Shown here: one piece after another, positions 1-12,800 of the stretch
Layout of the letters: each line of letters begins with the position of its first letter
Numbering within the stretch: the first letter of the stretch is position 1
NCBI RefSeq assembly: GCF_001949145.1
Contig: NW_019091438.1
Location: 44,885-108,884, forward strand
Reading direction: 5' to 3'
DNA: 64,000 nucleotides
Source: Acanthaster planci
Taxonomy: Eukaryota > Echinodermata > Asteroidea > Valvatida > Acanthasteridae
The notes under the pieces: generated by a model
What the model saw: only the letters and a program-made list of their open reading frames with translations
Databases searched by the model: none
What the model was told of the DNA's origin: nothing
Translations under genes and position numbers: made by a program

Positions 1-894
1 ACCCACACTTGGTACCCACACTTGATACACACACTTGAGACACACACATGCCCTGCTTCCACATTGTCCCACAGTTGGACTGTTCATTTCTTTTACATTA
101 CATGTATTGATTTTTCTGTTAAACCACAGATTTTCAGTCTTGAATCTCTCACATATTCATGAACTGGCCTTAATGAGGGGCATATGTTTCACATACCCAA
201 TACACCGTATCTGACTGAAAACGATGGAGAACTGGTTAAATTTTTCTGGTCTAACTTCAAAAACCTCATCATTCTGAAACAGAAACAGAGCACAATATTT
301 CAATAATCAGTGGTCAAAACACAAAACAAAAAGCCAAACCCAAAACCAAACAAAACCATACAAAAAACAAAGAGACCAAAACATTGCTTTCGCAATCTGT
401 AACAGGGCGTTAAAATGCCTATATGGCATTATACATATACATGTACGAGTATGCATGTACAGCATTATCCAGCCATTATGCATGATGCCAGTTTGATGTA
501 TGTCAACAGAAGTAGACAATACTGACATGTCACATGTGCAACGGTACTTGAACTGACCAAACATAAAATGTGCTGCAAGCAACACATCCTAGAAATTTTC
601 AACCCTTTGACATACAGCACATAAGAGGCTTTACTGCTTTCAAATGATTTTGTTCCTGTATTGTCAACGGCCCTAAATACACAGAGATGGCATTGATCTG
701 GCAACGTGTGCATGTTGTGTTCACAACTGGCAAAAGTGGAAGTTTAAAGGTACAGTCCGTCATTTGTAGTTTAAATCCAAAATGTAAGTATGTTTTAGAG
801 CATAGAGATATTAATTTGACATTTTGTGTGTTTCTCTCTTTCAGGATGGTACTTTAATTTTGTGACATTTTCTGTGTGGTTGTGACAGTCAGCA
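1..894. other. TRIM upstream region with short tandem repeat
   Basis: Positions 1-49 hold about three diverged copies of a 13-15 bp unit (acccacacttg-type) that runs off the window edge. The rest is AT-rich sequence with no coding exon that I recognise on either strand. A good 3' splice site (tttctctctttcag, ending at 844) precedes the TRIM start codon by 50 bases, so the TRIM mRNA probably has a 5' non-coding exon further left. I also searched here for the missing last exon of DDX55 on the minus strand and did not find it. Confidence 0.5.
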
Positions 895-2904
895 ATGGGG
901 GAACCTACAAGGCCGGCCCTGTCTGTTTTGGATCAAGTGAGCCAGGACTATTTGCAGTGTCCCATGTGTAAGCACCTCGTCGAGGAACCCAAGCTGTTGG
1001 ACTGTTTGCACCATTTTTGCTTGAAATGCCTCAAGGCGTTGAGAGAGCAGCACAAGGCTTCCATTCCCAAACTACCATGTCCGTCATGCAAGCAAGACTG
1101 TCATGTCAGTGACATCGATGAGCTACCTCACTACTTCACATTGGGGGCTTTGGTGGAGGAGGCAAAACTACAGGAGCAGCTAAAGGTCAAGGGTCAAGGG
1201 TCAGGGATCACTTGCCAAGCCTGTGATGAAAGTAGCGACGCTATGTCCAGATGCTTTGATTGCGATAGTTTTCTGTGCCACCAATGTGAAAAAGCCCACT
1301 CCCGTCTTTCCATGACCAAATCGCACAAAATCTGCTCACTAGACGAGCTTCGCTCTGGGGAAGTGATCTACAAGAGTAGGCAGAGGGAACATGTTCCCAA
1401 ATGCAAAAAGCATCTGGACCAAACCCTCACACTCTACTGTTGCCCTTGCCAGCAGATGATATGCTCAACCTGCTTCATAGAAGATCACAAAAGCTCTGAA
1501 CATTCTCTCACCGACCTGTTTCAGGCATCTGACAAAACCAAAAAAGACATATCCAAGACAGCGGTGGCAACTGAACTAATCACAAAGAGATTCAGAGATG
1601 CTGCAGAGAAGGCACAGGAATCCCTCAAGAAAATAAAAGCGGAGTTTGCTGAGACCAACAGCAAAATTGCCATGAAGGCAGATACTGAGGTTGCAAAGAT
1701 TAGACAGGAGGAAAAGAAACTGAAGCAGGAGTTGAAGAAGATCTATCAAGACAGAGTCAAGAGGTTGGAAACCGTTCAAGCTGCTAACATGAACGAGGCG
1801 GCAAATGTGGAACGAATGCTGGACCGGGTCAACAAATTGACAGCCCAGGCCAGTTGCTATGAGATTATAAACTTTGGGAAGAAACTTCTGATGAGCCTCA
1901 ATGACCTGCAAACAATGAGCAAGAAACCAGCAAAGGCACCAGACGAGCCGCACTTTGTGGACTTTAAGGAACTGGAAGGTGTGCTCGGGAAACTGATCCT
2001 GGAAGAGGAGTCGAGACCTGGATCAGAGTACCAGGCTTTCCAAGCAGGGGGGTTACTCCAGCCACACAAAATCGCAGGGGAAGAACACTGGAAGCTGGAG
2101 ACCCAAATCAAGAAATTCGGAGTGCAAAAGACAAAGTTCCAATGTGCTTATGATGTGACGGCATTGTCGAGTCACGAAATAGTCATTGTGGATATCAAGC
2201 TCCAGCAGCTGATCAAGTGTTTCTGCTGGCCTTCCCAGTCAGCTTCATTGCAGCAGGCAACTCCCATCCCAGATCTTACTGATCCAAGTCACGTGTCGCG
2301 GACCATGCAGGACCAGCTGATCATTCTTGATGGCCCCACAGTCAAAATCTTCAGCAGAGAGGGTGAACTGCTTGATCAGTTCATGCCAGATGGGGGAGTG
2401 AACAGCAAGCTGACATGCCTGGCAGTGGATGGAGATGGTCGGATCGCTGTGGGATACAAGTACAATGAAAAGGTCTGCCTACATGAGACCGATGGAACCC
2501 TAATCAAGAAATTGCCTGCTCCGATGATTGGCGAGCACCTGACTATCTACAAAAGGCGGCTCATCTACACAAATCACGGTTATCGAATGCTACGCGCAGT
2601 GGACTATGATGGAGCCGCTGCATTCTCCGTGGACATCATCAGTGACATTGATAGTGACTGGGGGCCCACCGGTGTGTGCTGTGACCATGACGGCTGTATC
2701 TACGTCGCCGTGAATGGGTGGTCCTACAGCGAAGTCCAGCGCTTCAGTTCGGAAGGCGAGTTCCAGGGTCAGATCCTTGACACTTGTGGCTTTCCGTGGG
2801 GCATCACACTAAGCCCTGATTCGAACAGTCTGGTGGTGGCAGCGCACAACTGTGTCGCAGTTTTCAACCGTACAGAAATGGGAAATGGCCCCAAGCCAAA
2901 CTAA
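895..2904 (+). CDS. TRIM-family E3 ubiquitin ligase (TRIM56-like), single coding exon
   Basis: The 669-residue protein is intact. It starts with a C3HC4 RING at residues 22-65 (C22, C25, C37, H39, C42, C45, C62, C65), expected to bind E2 enzymes and give E3 ubiquitin-ligase activity. Two B-box zinc fingers follow, at about 105-150 (starting CQACDES) and about 168-210 (CKKH...CCPC...CSTC...DH). A long Lys/Glu-rich coiled coil spans about 225-340. The C-terminal 270 residues show NHL-like beta-propeller spacing (for example LAVDGDGRIAVG and GVCCDHDGCIYVAV). This order matches TRIM56/TRIM2-3-type proteins rather than PRY-SPRY TRIMs. The coding part lacks introns, but an acceptor at 844 suggests a spliced 5' UTR. 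It lies on the opposite strand from, and downstream of, the last DDX55 exon found. A family-level call is safe; one-to-one orthology with TRIM56 is not established. Confidence 0.9.
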   Translation: MGEPTRPALSVLDQVSQDYLQCPMCKHLVEEPKLLDCLHHFCLKCLKALREQHKASIPKLPCPSCKQDCHVSDIDELPHYFTLGALVEEAKLQEQLKVKGQGSGITCQACDESSDAMSRCFDCDSFLCHQCEKAHSRLSMTKSHKICSLDELRSGEVIYKSRQREHVPKCKKHLDQTLTLYCCPCQQMICSTCFIEDHKSSEHSLTDLFQASDKTKKDISKTAVATELITKRFRDAAEKAQESLKKIKAEFAETNSKIAMKADTEVAKIRQEEKKLKQELKKIYQDRVKRLETVQAANMNEAANVERMLDRVNKLTAQASCYEIINFGKKLLMSLNDLQTMSKKPAKAPDEPHFVDFKELEGVLGKLILEEESRPGSEYQAFQAGGLLQPHKIAGEEHWKLETQIKKFGVQKTKFQCAYDVTALSSHEIVIVDIKLQQLIKCFCWPSQSASLQQATPIPDLTDPSHVSRTMQDQLIILDGPTVKIFSREGELLDQFMPDGGVNSKLTCLAVDGDGRIAVGYKYNEKVCLHETDGTLIKKLPAPMIGEHLTIYKRRLIYTNHGYRMLRAVDYDGAAAFSVDIISDIDSDWGPTGVCCDHDGCIYVAVNGWSYSEVQRFSSEGEFQGQILDTCGFPWGITLSPDSNSLVVAAHNCVAVFNRTEMGNGPKPN

Positions 2905-3815
2905 ATTATATAAATAGTGTTCAGGCCCAGGATACCCGATTACATCTTGCAGGATCTGCTTTTAAAACCGACATAACCATCTCAACACCATCAAAAGTTT
3001 TCACTTGTGGGTTGCTTGCGGCATAATAATCATGGTACATATATTCAGTGTGCACACAAAGTGTTAACCAGTGTTCCATCCAATGAGGGTTTGAAATAAT
3101 TACGTAACACCCCCCCCCCAAAAAAAATGAAAGTTAACTTATCCCAGTACTCTGTAATGGTAATGAGAACGAACGAATCCAAGATTTTTAAAAGCTTTAA
3201 CCACTTGCTGCCGGCTGCTTTTAAACATGCAGTGCACACATACGAGAGATTTTCAGTTTTCAAAATTTCTTTAAAAATTCATCATTTCATTTAATGGACC
3301 TTTACACCCACACAAAGGACTGTTTAGTGGCTACTCTAAGCTGATAGGCAACCTTCATTGACTCCCGAGTATTTCAGCCAGGCCTGCCACCCTGTAAAGA
3401 GAGCCCAGAATTGTGAGTGTTGCGTAATTTTTGTTCCAAGTGAATGCGAGTGGCATCTATTCAAACGTGGCTGGATTAGTGTGCAGCAGTGCTGTGTTGC
3501 TCGTCAATGGGGCCCTGGAGCACTTTTATCCGCGGTGCTAATCCAAGGGCGTGCTATGCCCAAAACAGTGGTATACTGTTTAAAAACAGTGACGGATTAC
3601 CTTTGAAAAATGCAAAACGAAAAATGATGGCAATTCCGAGTACTGTCTTTTGTTACACGGATTAGCTCTTTTGTCCCATTTCGGGCACCCCGGCTCTGCA
3701 TATAAACCCATGGTGCTCAAAACCGGGTTCCCCGGCAGCAAGTGGTTAAACATGCTGCCTAACTCACTCAAAACTACTCAATGCTGCAGATTTTAAAAAA
3801 GGATTTTTTCCTCAC
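2905..3815. other. Intergenic or intronic gap between TRIM and DDX55
   Basis: No coding exon was recognised. It contains a C9A8 homopolymer pair at about 3110-3127 and, at about 3325-3710, copy A of a dispersed repeat whose second copy lies inverted at about 41085-41475. The missing DDX55 C-terminal exon would be expected here or further left. I scanned the minus strand for an acidic ITEEEFE-like start and saw none. Confidence 0.5.
3325..3710 (+). repeat. Dispersed repeat family A, copy 1
   Basis: This stretch aligns colinearly, with many substitutions and small indels, to the reverse complement of about 41085-41475. Shared blocks include gtggctactcta, cccgagtatt, agcccag, aaacagtggtatactgttt and tcttttgttaca. 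No long ORF or transposase was seen. The class is unknown; it is probably a non-autonomous element. Confidence 0.65.
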
Positions 3816-6800
3816 CTTTCCAGTTTTAAGTTTCTTGACCAGTCTTGCATCCTGCATCAGCTCATTTAAGTCCTCTTCCTCAAGCTGAAAAAGCAAGAGA
3901 AACATAATCATCTAAATCCTCTCTGAGGAATCCTCACTGTTTTCTTGGTAGTGACATTTTTTATGCTGACAGAGATGTAACTTTTGGTCAAACATGTTTA
4001 TGTATGACTCTGGAACTTTAATTCACAGCATAAAGCATGCTGAAAAATGCCAAAAGACCCTTTCAAAAATGTCTGTACACTTGAAAAATTGTAACATTAT
4101 TCTCAACAGGACTTGCCAAAGTTTCTTCTTCCTCTGGTCAATGTCCACCCTGTCAATAGTCTTGAACAAGCTGGAAAGACGACCATTTCTCAACCACTGG
4201 TCAATTTTGTGTGGTATCCGGGATACATTTTGTACTGGTGGGAAAAGTGATTATCACTCCAACTTGTCCTTAATTTATCTGCATCTAGTCCCGGCCTCCC
4301 TCACCTGTCTCTTCTTCTTCTTGGCGTGCTCTTTTCTCTGCCTCCTGTCCTGTCTCTTCTCCTTTATTTCCTGTTTCTTCGACCATGGCTGAAGTTTTCT
4401 CTGCTCCCAAACATGAGGGGAAAAAAGAAAAAATAATATCTTGTAACAGAAAATAATCATTTTGTTCATTGAGTACATTAACTGAGCTGAAATTTGAACC
4501 GACAGTCTGTGAAACAGACATGCAGATATCAGACTGTTTCAAAGTGTTTGCAACAGCTGACCCTTAACAGTGGAACTACTTAATATACCAGGCAAGATAT
4601 GGGATGGAGGGGTAACACCCTTACCTGTTCAATCCCTATACACACTGTAGACTATTGTTACCTAACACATCCCCCTAGAAGTCTGTAAAGAATTCCTGAG
4701 ATTCCAATCAAACAGTGACCAACACAAAGGCGGGGGGTTCTCTCCGTCCCATATCTTGCTTCAAATGACAAGGAAAGGCCTGTACAAAATAATCTTGTCA
4801 GATGCAAAAAAGAAACTAGTTCTGTCAACTTAAAAATTTGCATTCAAAGAAAGCATTCGGAAAATTGGCGGGAAGTCTGGCAAACTAACAGGGAAAAGTG
4901 TTTACTCTCTTGTGGTACCGCCTCAAGCCATTGTCTCAATAGCTATGAAATATCTCTTGCCTGATTTTTGTTTTGTTAGTTGTATTTTCTGCCCAACATT
5001 TTTCCAACCTTTGGTCCTTTCTTCCTGGAGGTACCTCCGCCATCTTGTACCCGCTTCATGTTAGTTTGTCTCTGCTTCTCTCTAGCTTTTTCCCTGAAAC
5101 ACCAAAGATTTAAAGTTTCATATTATTATTATTATCATTTCTGGTTTGACTGTCCATAGAAGCCCGCAGGCTGAATTAAGCTTACACAAGATATGGTTCA
5201 CCATATCAAACGCTTTTGTGCAGTCTGTAAGTGCAAGCGTGGATATGTTATATAACATACACAGAGCAGTGACTAATCTGAACTGGTTCTTTCATGACTA
5301 GTTCACATAAATTTAGCAAAAATCTTCTCGGCTCTCATCGTGACTGGCTTCCTTCTGCGAGGTCCAATATTTTGCGTAATGCAAACAAGCCGTCTATTCC
5401 CAGGTACTGAATGACAAGATGCAAGAACAGTGTAATTCCTTTTTAATTAGCCTACTGAACGAGAACTGCTTCTAATCTTTTAAGACTTGGTGTATTCTTT
5501 ATGTGCCTTTATTTTCAATTATACATGTATATACAGTAATTTTAAACATACAGTTGTGTAATTTTCTTCATTTTTTGGTAAACATTTATAACGTCAAAAT
5601 GTAGTTAATCTGTTCACCCCTTCATCCCAGGAACCGTCCACAGCCGCAGCTTTGTGAGTGGATTAGTGCATACAACACATACATTCTATTCATCATGCAC
5701 CTGCGGTTTCAATGTGGGCCTGCTGCTGGACAGAGCTTTGAATACTGGGCATACTGCAGCTGAGCAGTCACGGTCAAAAGAATCCTGGCGTGGAGGGGTT
5801 TACATTTCAGTATATTTCGTATCCTTTTTTTATCTTTTTCTTAATGTTTTAAATTGTAATCTTAATCTACACTATTATTGTGTTAACATGCCCTCAATTC
5901 AGTCCCTGGGCTGTGATGGGAATGTGAAATAAATTATATAATAATAATATAAATATGGATAACATCTCGCTTGTTGCAAGTCTCAAGACTCAACCTGCTA
6001 CCACCACCCAACAAATGCTATCTTGACAAATTTGTGATCCATTTTAGAGATGCTGCAGGGTCTGCAAAAAAGGGAACTTTTTAATCGTGGCAAATGGCAT
6101 CAAAGTGCATGACTGAGCATAGAGAATGGAGCGCATAACGACCGAGGTTTTCTTCTCTTACAACTGTATCCGGTTCCACTTACTTTCCGTCCTGATTCAG
6201 TGGCTTTTAAGTTGTCCGTTCTTTCTAAAATTGTCAATTTTTCCATAGTTTGACAAAATCTGTAGCATGACAGAGGAGATTTTTTTTTACTCCAAACAGC
6301 GCACAGTTGCGCTGCAGACATCGATTGACAGCTCGTCTGGCAAAACACGAGCATGATGTACTAGGTTCACAGATGTACAATATTCCTGTTCACAAAATCA
6401 CTGCGATTGAGATCCACTGACTGACATGGTTGTCTTGAATTCAAGGCTGTGTGATGTAGTTGGCAGGCTAACCGCCCGTATATTGTGCACGGTGCAGTAC
6501 GCACAAAATCGACTCACATGAGGTGCGTGTTCAGACAGTTCATAGTGCTGTGCAGTATGCATACTGCTGCTGAAACTTCGGCCATTTTGACGATCATAAA
6601 TTCATACATGAGGAGAGATATGCATTTATGCACATATATCCTCTGATATGGGGATATCCAAAACGAGGCACTCTTGGTAAACTTGTGAAAATGATGAGAA
6701 AAATGCAGGGCCCCTTATCAGCAAAATTCTCTGACAACATTAGACGGTTTAAAATATGACTTGAAGTCTTGTTTGGACAAGCACTGAAAAAAAAAAAAAT

Positions 6801-9800
6801 CTAGCTTGAACATTTGGGAGGGAAAGTGGTGTGTAGGGTTTACAATGGGATGCGAGAAAGGCAGAGAAAGGTAATGAGGGAAAAATAGGAAAAGCTGCCC
6901 ATGAAGATCGACCGAAATGCAGTAACACAGTCGGGCATTCAAAAGAGATGTACTGTACATCTTGCCTGTAGGGGATGGCACTGTAGTCAACGTCTAGTGT
7001 CTGGAAGTCGGGGAAAGTCTTGCCCTTGAGTTCCGGCATCTTGGGCATGCGCAGTAGGGCAAAGCCCCTGGCCAACCGAGCAAAGTCGAGATCTATGAAT
7101 GAAATATGCACACAGGAAGCTTGAAGAGTCTTTATGCTGTAGAAAAAGGCTTTGTGTACGCCCCTTGCTTCAGGCTTTACATGTTAACATTTTTTGTTCT
7201 CTGTTGAACAGCTATGGAAAAACTTCTGGGAGGACAAAATCCTCTGTCTGTTTTAACATTTTTCTTTTGGCCAGGGGGTTGTCCAGTTAAACCTCACTCA
7301 TCTGACTCCAAACTTTGCGTACGGCAAAAATCACTACTCAAGCGGACAGAAACAGATGAACCCAAAAAGAAATTCCATACCAATTTTGGAAGGAAAAACT
7401 TTGGAACCTCAAATTTCAAGTTGGCATCTTACGGTTACATTTTCTAACAGAGAATACAATGGACGGTGGAACTGGATTGCTGCACGCGCTGTCAGAGTTG
7501 GAGAGATTCCTCAAAACTGCCTGAAGACTTGAGCTTAAACTTATAACATTTCATCACATCTGTGTGAGGTCTCAGGAATGATCAAAAGCGAAGTTAAACC
7601 CAGCCTCAAATAGCATGTACATATAATACCAAAGAGGAAGAGGACACAGAAGGAGTTGGCAACTCAGGCACTTCAAAGTGTGCAATGATGGTCGCCACTG
7701 AGTCAGACAAATAATAAAAACATTCCAAAAATGCCTGATTACTGCCTGCACCTTAGCCGGACAAACGGGGCCAGTAATATCCTAGCAATACATATAACTT
7801 TTGCAATTAAACACAAATTATCGCTGTGACTAGGAAATATAGAGAGAAAAATCCCTGATATTAGACCTACTTTTGCCATCGTATATAAACTTTTTAAATT
7901 TTGATACACTGTTCCATTATCCATGCAAAGTTTGTAATTTTATTCTCCTCCCTCCAATACATCAGTGTTCAAAGACTTGGTACGAATTTGGCTAAGACTG
8001 GCCAACAAAATGTTCATTACTACTGGAAAGCTTAGTTCAATAAGAACAAAACGCGCTATTTCATCACAGGGAGTGATCATAAAATCTCATAAAATATGCT
8101 TTTGTAAAAATGCCAGAATAAAAATGATTCAACCAAAGCACATAATATTGTAAACAATGTGGCTATTTATTCCCAAAATAACTCCAGAAGAAAGAGCTCA
8201 TTAAGGGCAATGACTACACATATAGATTTAGGGCACACAGCATAATGCAAGCAACTGTGCAAGCATTGAATTTGATGTTGTCATGAGATCATACCAAGCA
8301 CCAACAAAGGCATGAATATTCAGTTTCCTATACCTCAGTACACAAAGTTTTAAGGATGCAGATCACCAATGACAAATTGTGTGTAGCAAAATGACAAAAT
8401 AACAGATGGTGCGTAGCAAGCTTTCGCTGCGCTCTGGCTATGGACATACCAGGCATGCCAGAAAGCGGTAATTGGCCAAACGTTACAGCCCGGGCAGTTC
8501 AAACTCCTTCTGTGTCCTTCCTCTATGGTCATATCAAGGATGAACAACTCAAAAACCAAAATCTTAGGGGAGCTCCAGGAGAAATGATGTACCTTTTAAC
8601 CTGAAGATTAAACTGCATTCGTGTTTGGAATAGGCCTGCACAAATGACACAAATGCCCGGGTCCCTCCTTCAAACATTGCCCTGTGTGACACAAAACAGA
8701 GATTAAGAATATTACGACGAAAAAAAAACTTCATCAAAATTTCAGGGGCCTGAAAAGCTATTAAAACAAATGAATGGATTTTTTGTTCGTAACTACAAAA
8801 AGCAAGACTTAGGTTACATGGCTCAGCTCAGACTCGGCAATGCCGACATGGACAAGCAGTCTGAGGTTTTGAATGTAGTGCAATTCTCATTCAACTGTGA
8901 CATCCTTACCTATCCTTCTGTGCTATCTTTCTCAGCCTTGGCAGGACGTCTATCTTCTCTACTTCCTCGTGAATGGGATATCTCTGAAGCGGAGTCTACA
9001 GACAACCAAATTCATGAAGTCATTACTGAGATCGTCATGGAAAACCAGCACAAGCTACCTTCCAATATCATATCTACTGCACATTCAACATTACTCATGC
9101 AGTTATGAAAGGTTACTTTGGGTTGCCTATGAAAACTTAATTTCAGGCCAATAAAACTGTTTCAAAGTGTCTAGCAGGTTTAGTTCTTGCAGAATCCATT
9201 TCACACAAGCACAGCTTAGAGCCTGGTGGATCAAGAACCACAGCCAACATTAACTTGACTGGCACTGATGGAAGGTATGGTAGTTGATGATGGTTGGACA
9301 AGTCTACAATACCAGCGATTCAAATGCCGTGCCACACCAAGAGGATGGCATGGAGAAGCGGTTTTTTTGCGTTGCACTGTGGGAAAAGGGCTGACAAAAG
9401 TTCTTTGTGCCGGCAGAGCTGTGCACGGGGACCTTAAAATTGTTTTGGAGTTTTTCCTGAGTTGACGATTCAGAAGTGTACAGAGTATTGGTGTTAACTA
9501 ACATTTAAAAAATGCTTTTAGAGAGGCACAGAATAACCCAATCAATCACAGCTTTCCTCAAATTGTCAACTGATATTCGCTTAAATGCAAATTGCGGCAA
9601 GTCAGCCATTTGTTTAAACCTCTCCATGACAAACTCTTCGTGGAGCACAGTATTATGAATCGTCTGTATTCCAGTGCAGCCTACCAAGATTGGCTATGTG
9701 GCTGGTTGTCAGTAGGCTGTGCATATCGTAATGTTCAGGTAGAAGCCAGGAGTATGAGTTGCATGATGACCTTTTGGACTGGCAACATTCACACACTGCA

Positions 9801-12800
9801 ATCTTCATGTAAACGCGCAAGCTACAGAGCTGGTCAGCCAACTGTTCCCTGTTCAGACACGCTATCTGCTCTGAGCGTGAACAAGTGAGGGCGCGCGCGC
9901 ATTCATGTAGCAAAATCGGTGCCTGGCACAGGATGCACTACGTACATAGTACTGATTTCTGTCTGACGGTAGAGTCTTCGTGCATGCATGAGCCCAGATG
10001 AAAAATTTCTGCCAACTGTAGAGGATGCACTTCACCTTGGAGGGGGGAGGTGAGATTTACCTTTTGATTAAGCTGAATGAAGTCCACGTAGGCATCTTCC
10101 GTGGGCAGCAGAAAGACCAGAGCGTTACCGGTATTGCCTATCCTGGCTGTCCTTCCACAGCGGTGGACAAAGGCACTGATGTCAACATTTTCAACAGGAG
10201 TCAAAAGATACATGTAGGTATTTTACTTCACCATCTTCATTTTTTCATCAGAAAAAACAAATATGCCATATTTTTTATCAGCAAAAACTTACATACCATA
10301 GCTGTATGTTCCAGTGGAGGTATTTAGAGACGTTTGTCTTTTTCATCAGCGGCTCTGAGTGCTGTTTACAGTTTCGGTTTGCTCCCATGAGATTGCTTTA
10401 CATGAGAAATGTATTCTGGGAAACTGTTCTGTTAAATGTTCTTGTAAAAATGCATTCTGATCTACTTGGAGACAGCCCAGGAGTACAAAGGGCATTTGTT
10501 ACGCATGCGTGTACTCATGATAGAGCAGTCCATTCTATTTGGACAAACATGTCAGGAACGCAGCTTTTTCAGACGGCAATCAACAGCTGTTGGTGGAAGT
10601 TTGCATCTGGGAGATCGGTCTGATGCAAAATTTCATTGACAGCCACTCACTGCGGCACCTGCTGCTACGCCTGATTAAAAAACTGGACAGCTGGCCGCAG
10701 AAATAATTTATATACCAACTTTGAACTATGTACCTTGCATTACTTGGTGGGTCATACTGCAGCACCCAATGGACCTCAGGAATGTCAACTCCTCTGGCCA
10801 TGACGTCGGTACAAACAAGCACACCACTGGGAAATAGATGGGAAAATCAGTACAAGGATTAACAATCGGTTTCCACATTACTTACATTATGCTTGACGGT
10901 CAAAATACAACCAACCAATCAATATTGACAAATGTGCATCACTGTGCTACGATGAATTTGCATCACTTTGCTATGACAATCGGGCACATCATCTTCCCAC
11001 CTGTTGAGCTTCCTGAACTCCGAGAAGACAGCATTCCGCCTCCGCTTCATCTTCCCATGCAGGGAGAGCACCGTCGTCTTCTTCAGGATCTCTCTCAGCG
11101 CCTTGGAGAAGTAGTCCACACAGTGACAGGTGCTGAAGAAAATCATGTGCTTCTCCTCCTGCGAGAACCAATCAAGAAATGCAGTGGACTTCTAAACGTT
11201 GGCGAGACGACTTGTAAGACAGTTGGCACAACACTACCATGAATTGAATAGGGCGAACTTTGAACTTTTAAGGAGAGATTACGCATGAAAGTAAGTAATC
11301 TATATTCTGACAAAATACCAGCTTCCTTATTTTGTCTCAAAGACTGATTGATGCCACTGTGGTGGCCTTTCCGAGGAAATTTCATAAGGATACCACAAGC
11401 TTATCCAAAATCCACTCAGCGATAACCAAAGGTTTTTACAGTAGTGGAACTCGAACAATATCAGATCCTTCAAAAATCCACTGGTAGGTTTCTAACAGAT
11501 AGAGGAAGGTGGAACCACACCACTGTGCATTAAAGATAGGACTTTATTCCTGACAAAATAGGTGGAGATATGGTGCCAAGAACACTGTAGGATTTGGGTA
11601 GCCTTTTATCATGCATACAACTTGTCTGAATAAATCCTCAATATTGAGAACCCAATTCACTCCATAATGCTGACAACATTTCATTGACTCTCTGCTGCTT
11701 CTCTCTTTGGCCTCATGAGTCACACAAGAAAACTTACCCTGTGTTTCCGCAGGAACGCTATCAACAAATTGAATTTCTCGTCGCTCTCACATATCTGCAA
11801 TGACGGAAAGGCACACTGATAAAACACAAGGCAAATGAGCACTCCATGCTTTCAATTCATTACCCATTGCCCAAATGATTTTCAATTTGGGAGGGGGGTT
11901 GCATGCCTTCATTCCAGATTGCATGTAGGATTATTATCCAGATAACGGCTTGCGCAGTTTCTCCTTTTCAAACAGAACCAAGAACTGGCCATTTGACAAA
12001 GAAAATGTTTTCACTCCATCAAAGTCATCAAGAAATTCAACTTGAAATAATTTTGCCATTTTGCAAAAAGGAATCAATCTCAATCTATACCTCATAGATG
12101 CCAAAAGACATCTAGTTTTGACAGAACACGGCACTTACCAGATAGTAATTTTTCAATGTCATGGGTGTTTTTTGTATGACCTACAAAAGATACAAAACAG
12201 CTGTTAGTTCCGGCATTAAACTGAGAGCAAAAAGTAGTATCCTCAACTTGAGTGAGTTCTCTTTGGGCTAAGTTTTCATATCTGAAATTTTACATGAAGA
12301 GATTTAAGAATCACATTACGAATTTCACGATCTTTAATCCTACCCGTTCCGAATCCAACAAGCATATGCATGATTTCAATGGTCCCTAGGGGTTAGGGTT
12401 AATTCACTGGTACTACCTGGCCCACATAGTCAAAATTCAAACTGTGATGACAGAGTCAGAGTAGACTGGTGCCTGGATGCAGTGTTTCAAACAAGTGCAT
12501 GCAAAAGTGTTGGAAACAAGACCTGATATAAACGCAGCCACATGTCTTGAGGAATTTCATTTAAGACTTTTCAAAGCAAAATTTCACTGCCTTACTTACA
12601 AAGGCTTAACAATCTCAGGGAGTCTCAAAGAGATGCGTATCTGACTCACATTGGCCGATGTCTTTTTCTCCTTCACTGTGATGCGCACTGGATTTCTCAG
12701 ACCAGCCCGGATCAACGCTTCAACCTCATCAGTCTGCGTTGCCGAGAAAAGACCTGTCCGTCGCTGCTTGGGTAGGTAGCTCAAAATCATATTAATACTG

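Noticed and set aside
9938-10213. Separate small helicase genes along 3.8-19 kb
   Set aside because: The fragments are consecutive exons of one DDX55 gene with matching phases, not independent genes or pseudogenes.
12386-12402. ttaggg-like telomeric sequence (gggttagggtt)
   Set aside because: Fewer than two repeat units; chance occurrence.
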